The notes: generated by a model not told the origin, from the letters alone. Numbered from the stretch's first letter, positions 37,266 through 49,309 are shown. The stretch: 64,000 bases of DNA from Himantopus leucocephalus (GCA_003993805.1 RSEF01000003.1:44449614-44513613); one strand, 5' to 3'. Numbers and translations: made by a program.

Positions 37266-40200
37266 GCAGGCAGGGATGCACCCACCGATGTGTGCCTCGT
37301 ACAACTGCAGGCCTGAGTCAGATACTAGAAAAATTACTGATTTAAACTTTAAACCCCCGAGGTTTCACATTACTTTGCATTTTCTGCTTGAATCCCTGCG
37401 TATCTTCTCGGGTGTCAGCGGCCCAGGTTTTGGCCTCCTTCTGGGTTACCCAGCCTTGATAAACATAGGTGCTGCTGAAACTGTTTCCAGGAACTCCTTC
37501 CTCTCCCTGCAACCTCTTATCTCCCAGAGATTGTCAGAGGGTACTTCAAAGCCCTTTGAAAATGGCCAGGGCTCTCCTGTAGCCCAGCAGATACAGGCGC
37601 CCTCGCCCCGAGAAGTCAACAGCCGCCCCGCATGCAGGCGCTCGGTGCCGCCTTATCACCACCACAACAACGAGTGGCGGGAGAGACTTTACCCCCTTGC
37701 TATCGCCACCCAATCTTCAGTCTTTGCTCTGCGATATGCTGCCCGTCTTCTCCCCAGATTCACCCAGGTGGGTTGTGGTAGCTTCCGAAAGTGGGGGGAA
37801 AGAAAGAGGAGTGGGTTTTGCTCAGCCCTGACGAACAGGGGAGCCTGAAGCCTGCTGAGATTGTAATTAAAATGTGGAAAGGCCATGACAAAGCTCAAAA
37901 GATAGAAGAATAGGATACAGGGAGCAGAAAAATGCTGAGCACCAGGCTTCCGGCAACGCACCGTTTTGAATTAAAAATAAATGAGAAAATTGCTTATAGC
38001 AAGGGTAATGTGGGGGGAGAGAGGTGGCCGTGGAAAGAGAGGATGACTGGGGGAGCTATTGTTCCAGCACTGCCCTCAGATAAATCTTTTTTGGCTTTGT
38101 TCCGCGGAAAGACTACGAGGTGTAGTGAGGCAGAGGAAAGTGGTGCAGCTGTTTCATGGTGTTATTACCCCCACTGAACCATGGAAGACCAAGTGCCTGC
38201 CAGGACAAAAGACAGGACTCCGTGCACGCAGCTCTCACTCCATCAGCAACTTGAAAATGCAAAAGCAAAACGTAAAAATCACATTTCTGCCTGGAACTTG
38301 TTTTTTTTCCATAATTAACAAGTAGCATCACCGCAGGGGCCAGCATCAGGGGCACAGGCGAGGTGGCCACAGAGGGCCCACAGCACACACACAGCCAGGG
38401 ACATTCCACAATGATAGGAAAATTAGCAACTGTCGTGACAAGGACTCTGCTTTACCCCGTGTCATATTTATTCCATCCGCATCAACCCCGTTAGGCCACT
38501 GCCACTAAAATTACCACCCCAGAAAGAAGGACTTTAAAAAGTCATTTGGAGTTAATTGAATAAATTCTGGACCAGAGTCAGAAACATCAGACAGGTATAT
38601 GGGGAGACTGGTAACAACAACACACTTTTTAGAAAGGGTGAGCAAAATAATTTGCAAGAGATGTTGGGTTGGGATTGCGTTAGCCAAGTGATTAAGCCTG
38701 TCCTCTGATGAACAATAACCAAAGGACTTCTACGTGACTCTGAGAGGCAGACACTGAAACTAGCGCCCCTGGCTAAATTAATGCTTATGCACAGAAATGG
38801 CAAGCTAAAATTTACAGGGGACGTGAAGTAGGTGGGCTGGACCCAGAAGACCACCAAGAGCAGCAAAACTCTGGAGTAGAAGATCAATATTCATCCTTTC
38901 CAGTGAAGTTAAGGGGGGAGAGCCGTACAGAGGCAGTATCATTACGAGCACACCTGCAACTCCAGAAGCTTAACAGGGATCCCTGTTTGAGTCTTTTTCA
39001 TGCTACATAAAGCTTTACAGGTCTGCATCTCTGCTGACTTTGGTGAAATGATTCCTCTTTTGCCTCCAAATAATAAGATCAGGATCCGACCTAAATGCAC
39101 AGACCTAAAGAACAACAGACATCTGGGGACACTCTCGCACCCACCACTAGTGTCTGAATGGGTGTCTGCCGCAGGTCTCCTTGCTCTGCGCTGAAGAGCC
39201 AGCGGAGCTCCTCAGAAGACCTGTGCAAGCCCCGGCAGATCAGCAGGGCTGCTCCTCACACTTCCTCCTCTAGACACATTTCCCCTGCTGAATTAAAAAA
39301 AAATGGGGCTGAATTAAAAAAAAATGGTCCAAGCTGGGGCTTTATGCCTTTTTTTCATGCACATCACTGATTTATCCATCCTGTTAAAACACTGTGGGGA
39401 AATAAATCAGTAACACTGAAGAACACTCTGCTTTAGATGGTAAAATTCATTGAATTACACAACTGCTTGTTCCCCAGGTTATACCATAGAGGACTGCACT
39501 AAATGGGTAATGAACGACCCTCATCACATTACATCTTCCCACTGGCTGCCAGCAATGTGGGAAGCTAAAGCTTCAGAAGGCCCTATTGGATCTTGGGGCC
39601 CTACTGTTGGCTTGAAACCCGTCCTGCTCTTTCAAAAACATTAAATATGTTAGGACGGCCGTGCTGGTTGATGCCAAAAGTCCACCTCATCCCTCATCCT
39701 GTCCCCAGCCAGCGCAGATGCTTGGGGAGAGACTATAAGAGCCGAGCAAACGCAGAGTGATTTTTCCCTATGGCGTGCAGCAATATTTCCTCCCAGCTTC
39801 CAGCTATCCGCAGCCTTGAGACTTCCTGAAGAAAAGGCTGTATTTTTGTACCTAACAGCCCTCCTCGGGGCTGTTCGTTTCCCCACGTGTTTCTCTAATT
39901 GGGCTTTTAATCTGCTTATGCCTGAAGTAGGTAAAAGTAATTTCTATCACTCGCCATTGCCCAGGAGTCCATTTGCCAGTTCTTCTGAGGTTTATAACAT
40001 CTCAGTCTTTCCTGAGTAGTTGTTTTTCCCCTCTCCCCACCTTGCTGCGTGTCAGGGCAACACTAAAGGCAGAAGCTGACAGAGGTCTCTTCTGCACAAA
40101 CCCCTGAGCACATCGATTTCTACCAGAGCTCACAGAGGTTGCTCAATTGTAAGGACACTCACGTGCTTCAGTGAGGTTCAATGTTTAAGTGTAATACATA

Positions 40201-41989
40201 GGACAATATTAGGTCAGCTGCGTGCGGCCATACAAAAAGGCCATCTCCTGCAGCAGTCTCTCCCTCTCTATGGTCAGTAACTGATGTCTAGGAAGAAAAT
40301 AAAAAGCAAAGTACGAGTGTGGTGAAGATTCCTTAGAGACGTCCTCTCCCAGAACTGCCACATTTGTCAGTGTCTCAGCTCTAGTCAACCCTCGATCATA
40401 CCCTAGAGGTATGTCCAATGCACAAAATACATGGGGAAAAATGGTAAAAGTGACTTTTTTTTTCCATGGAAAAAAAAAAATTAAAAAAAATCAGTTTTTC
40501 CTAGAGCACTTTAATTTGATATGAAAGAAAACAAAATCCTCTCTTGGGAACTTCCATCCATCACAAAGTGGCAGCAATTTCAGCATTCCTGGAAAACCTT
40601 ATGTACAGCAGTCTTGCTTCAGTGTGCTCTTATCAGCCTCAGCTGCCACCCCATCCCGTATCTCAAGCAGGGCAGCTGAAGGAGCCTTTTGATCACAGCA
40701 GCGCACACATGCACAACGTTACCCTGGCGTGAAGGATGACCTGAACTGCCTTAGCCCTGTCCAGATGTCGGGATGCGTAAGACAGCAGCCGGCCTCAGCA
40801 GGAGAGCAACGCCCCACAGGTACCAGAGGGATCTTTGCACCAGGATTCGGCAGCGGCGGGTTCTGGGCTCTTGGCTAGCGCAGCCCCTTCTCCTGCAAAG
40901 TCAGCGTGCAAAGGTGGGGTGACTCAGTCTCCAGCGAGCACACCCTGACTCCTATGCCGCCCAGCACACAAACCCAGTGGAAGTGATTCTTCAAAGGCAC
41001 CGGCAGCGGCGATTCGACACCAGGTACTCACCAGAAAGGAGCCCGCTGGCGGGTCGGGCACCCGGGGAGGGTGGCTGTGCTGCAGGCACGGCCAGGTGAA
41101 CAAGCCACCCGGCAGCCCCCAGCGTGTCGGGTAACAAAGCAGTAAAGAAGCCAAGACTTTGTGTCAAACAGTGAGGAACCGGCCATGGGGAAGATCAATG
41201 GCGCGTCAATCTCCTTCCTCTACTTTGTGCAGGTTGCATGCGTTTCGGTGGTTGAAAATACATCAGCCTTACAACCTGGGAAGCAGGGGGCACTGGGAGG
41301 GCATCCCGGCATGCTACCAGGTATGCCTCTTGTCCACTGACCTCCCAAAAAATGCAACAGTGAGAGTTTACAAACCTTGGTCCAGAGCAAAGCCCCCTCT
41401 CCAGAGTGGTTTCATAGCAGGACCACTGGCTCCACAGGGATGGCCGGGGGTCCAGGTGCTGCTCCCCACTCAGCTAACACAGACCCAGGGTGGCTGTGAC
41501 ACCACCCGGGGGCTGGGCAGGGACAACCTCAAGCCTCGCATGCCTTGGCCCTAGCACAGGACCCAAGGAGGAGGTGACAAGACCCTTGGTGCCAAGAGGG
41601 AATGGGCTCTGCTCTTCCAAAAATGCCCTCTGGCTCCCCCAGGACACGCATGGCCCAACCTGCGGCAGGTGAAACACCACACCACTGGTCTCGGTCTGTC
41701 CCTCCATCTGTCCCCAGCCAGGCTGTGCTCCTCCTGCCACTCACCCCATTTTCAGGGGCCAGGTATAACGAGCCTGCCCGCATCTCACGGGGCCACAGCA
41801 AGAGGCTGCCATGCTGCCGGGGAGGCAGAAAGCCCACCATCGCACCCTTCCCACCCAGCCCAGCGCCCTGGGGATGGGGCAGCACGGGGAAAAGTCTGTA
41901 TTTTTTAACCAGAGCCCTCTTGCCGGGACACAGCCCCAGTGCACAGCCAGGGACTGCCCTTCAGCCTCCCCGAGCGGGCAGCAAAGGCA
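37266..41989. other. Non-coding DNA between the CR1 relic and the RHOU 3' end
   Basis: No gene recognised. The 190-codon frame at 37276-37848 has no family similarity. The 40.8-41.98 kb part is GC-rich and borders the RHOU polyadenylation site. Confidence 0.55.
39287..39327. repeat. Two-copy 20-21 bp tandem duplication
   Basis: GCTGAATT, then nine A, then TGG occurs at 39287-39306 and again at 39308-39327 with one base between. The A-run suggests slippage. Confidence 0.8.
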
Positions 41990-42009
41990 GACACATACAC
42001 AGGTCAGAA

Positions 42010-42015
42010 TTTATT
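42010..42015 (-). terminator. RHOU: Distal polyadenylation signal AATAAA of RHOU
   Basis: The plus strand reads TTTATT here, so the minus strand reads AATAAA. Ten to thirty bases further down the minus strand comes a GT-rich segment (TGTGTATGTGTCTG), the usual downstream element. Cleavage is therefore expected near 41980-42000. The base composition shifts from AT-rich UTR to GC-rich flank at this point. Confidence 0.6.
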
Positions 42016-42773
42016 TCCAAATACCTCATTTATATCATTCTCACATGAAATATTTCTTTCAGAATATAGCCTACGCTTAGAAAACAGAAGAAGAGAGGTT
42101 TGTTTTTCTTTTTTTATAAGGCACATCAGATTATAGACTACATAGAGACATCTCCCCCTCACTTGCGCTCATAAAATACTGGTGATTTTAAAAGCAGTAT
42201 TTCTAAAACCTAGACCCTGTGTAGCCCTGTGCAGAGCAGTATTCGTAAAGTTATTAGACCTCAGTTTACACACATCTAGTAAAAGGCTATAACAAGTTGT
42301 ATATACATCACATTTTCAGAAACAGTCACAGCGGGCTACATTTAAAAGTAATGCTACTCCAGACTATGAAACAGGCTGCTTATAAAATATAACCTACTGC
42401 TTCCAGTACGGCGTGATACAAAGAAGTATCATCTTGCAGACGAAATTTTGTTATTTTTGCAAATGGAAGCTGCTCAGATTCAAGCCTGTCTCCCCCCCAA
42501 ACCCACATTTTTGATCGACTGAGACCATTTTACAGAGAAGCAAAGCACCCAAGAGAAATCCGGCTTTATGTTTTTCTCCAAGATGACGGTATGACTGCAT
42601 ATCTGAAATCCTGTCAGAGCATTCGAGTAAGAAATATAAAGGCTCAGATGTTAACTTCATGACCAGTAAACATTAAACCATTACCAACCAGATGCAACCA
42701 AGTTAAACGCATCCAGCTTCTGTGCTATGGAAACTGTTTTTCCAGGCTGTTCCAGTGCAGAAGCCAACACATT

Positions 42774-42779
42774 TTTATT
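42774..42779 (-). terminator. RHOU: Possible proximal polyadenylation signal AATAAA in RHOU 3' UTR
   Basis: A second AATAAA on the minus strand is followed within 15 bases by TGTGTTGG. It would give a 3' UTR about 760 bases shorter than the distal site. Use of this site is inferred, not shown. Confidence 0.35.
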
Positions 42780-44567
42780 GAATCAGGCCCTAGGTAAAGA
42801 TTTCCATCCCATTTTCAAGTTTTCAGCAATGGAACATTACCCATTCTGCACTCATTTCGCTGTAGAGGAGGAAAAAATACTGCCTGTGGAGCCTATGCCA
42901 ATACAGGCCAGAATCCATTTACATAGTGTCATTTTCTTTAATGGGACAGGAGGTAAACCGTGGTCAGCTTTATCAACTCAAATGGCTTCCACAGTTCTTT
43001 TTTCTATCAGGCATTGATTCGTTTCTGATGAAAAAAAGGCTCGAGCTTTCTGTCACTGTAGTTTAGTTTAAGACTATGAAAAAGGTCACTTCAAGGCTAT
43101 GGCCAGAGGAAAAAAAAATATAATCTGATCTTGAAATACCTAGGGGAAAAAAAAAAAAAGTAGTCACGGCCATAAAAAGGCAGACAGACAGACAGCACAA
43201 ACTAAATGTCCTCTGCAGAATAAGTTAAAATACTGATTCTTGCAGAGAGTCACGTTATCCCTCAGGCCTCTCAAACTCACCGGGACTGGCATTAGGCTTA
43301 GTTTAGTAGGAACCAGATTTAGTCAGAGAATAGGTCACACTCAACTCTGCACTACTTTGATCATTCAGCTACATTCTAGGCACGTTTCAGTTAATCAGTT
43401 GGACTGATCTGGGGAAAAAAAACTCCAAACAATCCGTTAAATTTCCGGGGTGGCCTCAGCCAATTTCACGATTATGAGCTTGGACAAGATTCAACAAGAA
43501 GTGGCTGTTGCCTTTAGAAGGGAAATGTTAACTTGGTTGAAAACAGCATCATGAAGAGGACACAGCAGCCTCAGTTTCTAGAGTCCAGTATGTTATAAAT
43601 CTTGATCTGCCTGATTTGTTATTTGTTTAGCAGCCTTAAAAGGTAAGGAGGGGCATCCTGAAATTCTTGGCTGTAGACTTAAAACCAGATGCAGTTTACA
43701 TGGTGCTGTACCGATATTTGTTACACCTCTTTAAAAAAAAAACATAATAAAAAAAAACGCAATACAACAGCATTTACATTCATTTCAGCTGAAATAGATG
43801 AACTGTCGTCATGTTTGCAAAAATACACAGGAAACAGCCACTGCTCGAGGTAGCAAGTTAAAGCTTGGTCATGTTCCTCGGGCTTCCACGCAGCTTCCTG
43901 GGAAGGAGGAAAGAAAGGACTTTCACAAAGTCAGGAGGTGAAAAACGAGATGTCAGCTCCATAAGGGATTAGGTTCCCCCACCGCATGCTCAAGGTATAT
44001 TCATGACCTTCCAACCGTGGCATTTGCGTATAGATTACAGGTCTCACATACCCTTTTTAAAGCGATCCCTAAGAGCGTTGGCTTGGGAAGACACGGAGAA
44101 GAGAGCAGGAGCAGGGTTTTAAAGCTACAAATGTCAGTTAGGAGGCACAGTGTTAATTTTTCCCTTTGATCGTCCATGTACAGAGCTCTACGGTTCCACT
44201 GTTGCTTGCCTGTTCCTCCTGCAAAGCCCTGGCAGCAAAGGCCTCTGGTGTGCTCCTCCCCATCGCGTACACCTTACAACACAAGAAACTGAATCCTTTG
44301 GACAAATCCTCCTACCCTCACAGACACGTGATGCTCTTCCTTAATGACAGGTTTTAGTCACGAAACTGGATGCCAGACCTGATTTATAGCAATTATTTAA
44401 CTAAAAATCCTTCTGCCACCCTCAAAAGGGCAACCAAGATATCCAGTAGCAACATATACACATACATACAGATCTACACTATACACTTGGGATGACACAG
44501 AATGAGATTTCAGCTAATATAGCTTCTAATCGATTTCCTCAGAGCAGCACTCAGGTCCTTGCAACCC

Positions 44568-45023
44568 CTATACAAAACAGCAGTATTTTTTCCACCAGGA
44601 TTTGGAGAGGTTTTTCATCTTGTCTGGAGTCCTACACTTGGATTTCTTTGGTTGCTGCTGAGTATCAGAGTACTGAATACCAGCCACGATGGCCGCATCA
44701 AAGACCTCCTTGAGGTTTTTCTGAGTCAAAGCAGAGCACTCAATGTAGGACGCGGCTTTTATTTCCTCGGCACAGAGCTTCGCAGCCTCCTCCGAGACCG
44801 GCTTTTCTTTGCACTTGTCCAGCTCGATGAGAACTTTGACATCCTCCCGCAGGTCCGACTGCGTCCCGACCAGGATAATGGGTGCTTTGGGGCAGTGGCA
44901 TCGGATTTCGGGAACCCACTTCTCACTCACGTTCTGGAAGGACGAGGGGCTCACCACGCTGAAGCACAGCAAGAAGATGTCCGTGTTGGTGTAGCACAGA
45001 GGCCTGAGCTTGTCGAATTCATC
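44568..45023 (-). CDS. RHOU: RHOU coding exon 3 (rest of G domain and C-terminus)
   Basis: This exon encodes residues 132-282 and the TAG stop (44568-44570). It starts DEFDKLRPL just after DTAGQ and carries the TQSD motif (185-188), the SAL motif (228-230), a polybasic/aromatic segment and the terminal CCFV (279-282). Tyr278 beside the cysteines matches the tyrosine reported as a Src site in human RHOU. The acceptor is CCATGCAG|GAT. A good branch-point candidate, TGCTAAC, lies about 21 bases upstream (45043-45049). The 151 coding residues equal my recollection of the human exon. Confidence 0.96.
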   Translation of the reverse strand, partial: DEFDKLRPLCYTNTDIFLLCFSVVSPSSFQNVSEKWVPEIRCHCPKAPIILVGTQSDLREDVKVLIELDKCKEKPVSEEAAKLCAEEIKAASYIECSALTQKNLKEVFDAAIVAGIQYSDTQQQPKKSKCRTPDKMKNLSKSWWKKYCCFV

Positions 45024-48000
45024 CTGCATGGAACGAAATCGCGTTAGCACCCAACAGAAAGAGCACATCAGCCCCAGAGGACTCCTGATACGCTCCCTAG
45101 CTGATGTTCGGAGGAGCTAAGGATCACCTGCCGCTGCAATCTTGAGAGGCACCCTGACATCAGCACCTGGACCTCCTAGCATTAGGAGCAGAAGTTTCCC
45201 GTACCCAGCCTGAGGTCTCAGCCTGCACGGCTGCTAGCCAGCAGGCACCCTGCCACCATCGGGCACGCAGGACAAAGGTAGTGGCTTCCCCAGGTAGCTA
45301 AGATTTTCTGACTAATGCCGTAGCTTGTTTATTTCCTTTGCTCTTTGTACACCGTCCCTCTGCCCTGTTTCAGCGCTGGAGCAATGCCGCGGGAAGCAGG
45401 TTACGGCACACGAGGGACGAAGCCAAAAATCCAAGTATAGGAGGGAGAAGGCACTTTTTATACAGGTCCACCTCTCACAGGGGTGCGTCAGCGAGCCACG
45501 CTGATGGGGAATGCACACTGATGGGGAGCGCCAGGGTACCTCAAAGCTGCTGGCACCCCTACCTCCAGATACGGGCAAGGGCAGGGCAGCAAGCTACCTT
45601 ACCTTTCCTGGACTCTGCTTTTAAACTGGTGACTACTTAACAACATCCTAGAGGATATGGAAATAATTTCCCTGCCATTGTGCCCAGGGATTTAAATCTG
45701 ATGGCAGCAATAACGACTCACAATGTGCAGGCTTAACATGCCAATGGCATAGAGTAAGAGCTTTACCTTTCCTTCCCACCCATGCCACATCAAACAAACT
45801 GCAANCTTTTTTTTTTTTTTTTTTTTCTTCCTTTTAGGGCAAACTCCAGCAAAGCAGGCCCTTTTTCAGCTTCAGGAACTAGCCACAAGAAAGCCAAACA
45901 CCTCACAGTAACAAAGGCCTGCTGATCCTCGGCAGAAGAATGCAGCAAGAAGCAAGGGTTAACTCCAGGCAGGCTGCTTTTATGCTGACAGCAGGATAAA
46001 AGCAGGGTAACACTAGCAGCCTGAACAGGTAGGATTTGCCTCGGCGGCAGTGACATTTTAATTAAAACGGACCGTGTTCTCAAAAGCTCTGAATAGAAAG
46101 TGCAAAGAACACAGACAGCTGAAAACACCTCTCTGGTCCCAGCAATTTACTGCTGAATTGCAAGTCCCACGTTCGTTTTTGAGATGTGAAATTTTGCTTT
46201 AAAGTCTCTGGAGGCCCAGGATACGCAGTTTAAAGCCCCCCGGAAGCCTCAGAAGTCTCTTTTCGCTTGAATGAATTTCTTCCAGCAGTTATCTCCGAGA
46301 GAGACTGCGATTTATAAAACACGAGTCAAGAAAGCAAGCTTCATTAGCTCTCTCGATTCTCAGATTAAGCCTCAGAGGGAAGCAGGCTCTCACTGCTCGG
46401 CTCAAGAGAAACCCCGCGTTTACCGAGAGCTGCCGCTCTGAACCACAGGGCCGTTTACAGAGAGGCACCTCACCATGTAAGCGCCTCTTCTTCCTACCTG
46501 AGCAACCTCAAAAGGGCTCAGTTCAATGCGTCTGAAAGCCAAACCCAGACCTTAAGGGTTTCTACCCAGATGAAACAGCACCCTTTATATTCCGAGTACA
46601 CTCCTGCAGTTTCAATGATAGGTACCTGACCTGCAGGGACTCTACACCTCTTTGGGCTGGTGACGTTAAAATACAATTTCCCTCTGCCTGCTTTTTTTTT
46701 TTTTTTTCCTGCAGATTTCAGCAGCCGTCTCACTGCAGCACTGTTTTACCGCAGTGCCTAGCTAGGTATCTTTTACTGGGGACAACTTCTGCCAGTTTAG
46801 ATAACCCCTTCATTTTTAAGGCAGTGACTCTACCCGTTCCCGTTGCACTCGGGCAGCCAGAGCAAACTTCTTACGCCATCAGCGGCAGCGAAGGCAAGAG
46901 GTGACTGGGCCTGCCCATCCCTCCTGCTGCTTGCAGTGGTGTTTCCACAGGTGTTGCCTGTCCACAGGCTGTCACCCGGTGGCAATTTCACCTGCCGCGC
47001 TCTGCGTATGAACATGCGCGGCCAAGAACGTTGCAGTACCACCCCATCTCTTCACAAAATCACGGGACAGTTCTGCTGTTCTACTTCGTATCGTTACCCG
47101 CAGAGCCTGCCTGTAGGATTTTAGCTGCGGTTTGTAGGGCACATGGGAGTCCTACGGTGCTGTCTAGGACTGCACAGCCCTTCAAACCCCTTTCCTAAGT
47201 AGGGCGCCCAGTTACAACTCATCTAAATAGGTTTGTATGTTAAGGCCACTGAGATTTTTCAGCATGGTTTTGGTGAAGGCGTAGACCCAGATCCACAAAG
47301 CTGCACAGGAACCTAACCCCCACTGCCTTCAAACACAAGCTGGGTAGCAATATACTATTGGCTACTTTTGGCTATCTGGACTCAAGCCCTGGCAAGCTGT
47401 GTCACCCACTGCTCAGGGTGGTACAAGCCAGAGACAAGCAGACAATGCAAGGCGGTAAGAAATGGGTTCTTTTTATGTATCAGGCAAACTAGGAGCTGAG
47501 AGGCACCAGCCACCCCCAACCCTTCAGGACTTAGACTACAGCAAAGCTCAGCTGTGGGGCGGCAGCCCCTTCAAAGGGGGTGGGGATGGCAAATACAAAG
47601 TCTCCACGGTCAACACCCAATAGGACTTGTTTCTCCCTTAAACTTCTGCCCCTTCAAAAACAGTCTCTATCTCCGGACACCTACAGCTGTGGGCACTTCG
47701 CTTGCATACGCCCCAAACACCGTAATTCTTAAACCCACAGCTATTTAGCAAAAACAGTGACAACCGCTCAAGGAGAAAACCAGGTGGCCCTTGAATCCCC
47801 CAACACGTTCAGCCTTTCCAGTCCCGCTCAGCGGAGCGGCAGCCCGAGCCAGCGGAGCAGCAGCCCCTGCCCAGCCCCTCTTCGGAGCCACAGTATGTCC
47901 CCCACCCTTCCAACAGACACCGGGCAAAGCCGCGGGGTAAGCAGCAGCGAAAACGATAGGAGTTTAATGAGACGATCAAACGCTGGGAATCCTTTCGAAC

Positions 48001-49309
48001 CCATGAAGTCATTAGCAGGACTGCTTTGCGCAACAACTTCTCCCCTCCCGCTGTCACTGAAATCAAATAAGCGGCTTCACTGACCTGACCAGCTGTGTCG
48101 CAGAGCTGAAGTCTCACCGGCTTGCCATCGACAGACACGACAGCTTTGGAGAGAGAGGCGGGGGGGAAGTGGGGTGAGTCCAATTTTACGCGTTTTCCAT
48201 TAAGGGGGAAAAAAAAAAAAAAAGGAAGATAGAAGATAAACCATCCCTCAGCTTTTTCAGTCTTCAATTAGTTCAGATTTAACAACTTGGCAGGGGGGGT
48301 CTGTCGCTCCCGCTCGGGCTCGCACGAGCCCTTCGGGGCTTTCCCGATTCATTTCGCAGCAAGGGACGAGGCAGGCGGTGACCCTCGGCGGGCGGCGGGG
48401 ACAGCGAGCCCCGCGCCCCGCCGCCTTTTTTTTTTTTTTTCGTGCTGCGGAGGGCTGAGTTTATTATCCCCTCGTACATCCCCACCGCGCCCGGGACACA
48501 AGGAGCCCCCGCTGAACCGAAGAGAAGACCCCGAACCCCCCTCCCCCTTTGCAACGGGGAGGCAAGGCGAATATTTAATGGGGTTTCTTTTCAGGCGCCT
48601 CCCGTCTCGTCTCGCCGAGGGATGGAAGTTTTAGACCGGAGAGTCGGTAATTAAAGCCCGGCTCCGGCCGCACGGCGGGGCGCGACACCAGCTGCCGGCC
48701 CGGCTCCGCTACACGGGGGCTCAGCCGGTGCTGCCGGCCGCCACGGCAGTCCCACAGGCTCCGGTCCTGCCCCCAAATAAATTAATAACGAAATAACCGA
48801 AGCTGGACACCACCACCCCCGCACCACCACCACCACCACCCCCCCCCGAGCAGCCCCGCCACGGCGCCGGGGGAGGCACAGGCGGGACGCGCCGCTCCCC
48901 GCGGCGGCAGCACCNNNNCCCCCCCCCCCCCCCCCCCCCGCCGCTCCGGTCCCCGCCGCCGCCCCCGGTCCTTACCGGAGAAGTTGTCGAAGGCGGTGGG
49001 GATGTACTCGGTGGGGTACCCGTTGGTGGTGTAGCTCACCACCAGGCTGGTCTTCCCCACGGCGCCGTCCCCCACCAGCACGCACTTGATGCTGCGCCGC
49101 GGCTCGGCTCCGGCCCCGGCTCCGGCCCCGGCCCCGCTCCCCGCCGCGGCCCCGGCCCCCGCCGCCCGGCATCGGCCGCCCAGCGCCGCCCCCAGCGCCG
49201 CCGCCGCCCGGCCGCTGCGCACCCTGCGCGGGGGCACCGGCGGCACCTCGCAGCCGCCCGGCACCGGCTTGCTGATGTAGCCCGCCTCGCCCTCCTGCTG
49301 CGGCGGCAT
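44568..49309 (-). CDS. RHOU: RHOU (Wrch-1), atypical Rho-family small GTPase, three coding exons
   Basis: The spliced CDS joins 49309-48976, 48143-48085 and 45023-44568 and encodes 282 residues. Seen: SH3-binding-type PPVPPRR (residues 23-29), a Gly-Ala tract (51-68), P-loop GDGAVGKTS (80-88), switch I with T105, DTAGQ (127-131), TQSD base-recognition motif (185-188), SAL (228-230), and the C-terminal run [10 protein letters not shown]. Known of the family: RHOU is a Wnt-responsive, fast-exchanging Cdc42-like GTPase acting on PAK, Par6 and adhesion/actin dynamics. It recruits SH3 adaptors through its N-terminus and is palmitoylated rather than prenylated. From memory, the human protein has 258 residues; with a 24-residue offset T87 corresponds to human T63 and Q131 to human Q107. 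The extra length lies entirely in the N-terminal extension. The ATG at 49309 gives the family start MPPQQ; an in-frame GTG four codons upstream is not needed. RHOV is the nearest alternative but fits worse at both ends. Confidence 0.97.
45024..48084 (-). other. RHOU: RHOU intron 2 (3061 bp)
   Basis: A phase-0 GT-AG intron between DTAGQ and DEFDKL. It contains a one-N contig join at 45805 beside a run of 20 T, a T16 run at 46692-46707, and no recognisable repeat or gene. The true length is uncertain at the N. Confidence 0.9.
48085..48143 (-). CDS. RHOU: RHOU coding exon 2 (interswitch and DTAGQ)
   Basis: This 59-base exon completes codon 112 (Ala) and encodes [20 protein letters not shown]. 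That is the interswitch strands and the DTAGQ motif whose Gln (residue 131) is the GTPase-critical position. The acceptor is a polypyrimidine tract followed by CAAAG|CTGTC, and the donor is CAG|GTCAGTG. The phase (1 in, 0 out) matches exons 1 and 3 exactly, which is strong support for the gene model. Confidence 0.95.
48144..48975 (-). other. RHOU: RHOU intron 1 (832 bp as assembled)
   Basis: A phase-1 GT-AG intron. It is largely CpG-rich and carries low-complexity DNA: an A-run (48209-48223), a T15 run (48426-48440), CCA-type repeats (48809-48847) and a C21 run (48919-48939) next to four Ns (48915-48918). The assembled length is unreliable around the Ns. Confidence 0.88.
48809..48939. repeat. 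CCA repeats and C21 homopolymer around a 4-N gap
   Basis: (CCA)n with C-runs at 48809-48847, four Ns at 48915-48918 and 21 consecutive C at 48919-48939, all inside RHOU intron 1. These are difficult sequences in a CpG island, so the assembled length is unreliable. Confidence 0.85.
48976..49309 (-). CDS. RHOU: RHOU coding exon 1 (N-terminal extension, P-loop, switch I)
   Basis: This exon encodes residues 1-111 plus the first base of codon 112. The order is MPPQQ start, proline-rich PPVPPRR, an Ala/Gly/Arg-rich linker, GDGAVGKTS nucleotide loop, and the switch I effector segment ending FDNFS. The 3' boundary is a canonical donor (G|GTAAGG on the minus strand) directly after the serine codon plus one base. 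The start context has C at -3 and C at +4, a weak Kozak site. The exon is almost entirely G and C in its first 200 bases. Confidence 0.95.
49106..49159 (-). repeat. Coding GC-rich minisatellite encoding the Gly-Ala tract of RHOU
   Basis: CGGCTC/CGGCCC-type hexamers repeat here on the plus strand. On the minus strand they encode residues 51-68, alternating Gly and Ala with one Ser. Replication slippage is the likely cause of the longer N-terminus compared with the human protein. Confidence 0.75.

Larger units (their letters stand above)
41990..44567 (-). other. RHOU: RHOU 3' UTR (inferred extent)
   Basis: About 2.6 kb follows the stop codon without any plausible gene. It is AT-rich, unlike the flanking GC-richer DNA beyond 41.98 kb. 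It ends at an AATAAA (42010-42015, minus strand) followed by a GT-rich stretch. A long 3' UTR is known for mammalian RHOU mRNAs. A TGTATATA Pumilio-type motif (42300-42307, minus) is visible but could be chance. The far end is inferred from the polyadenylation signal only. Confidence 0.65.

Noticed and set aside
37276..37848. 190-codon plus-strand frame
   Set aside because: No similarity to a known family, no splice or promoter context, and it starts inside the trailing end of a degraded CR1.
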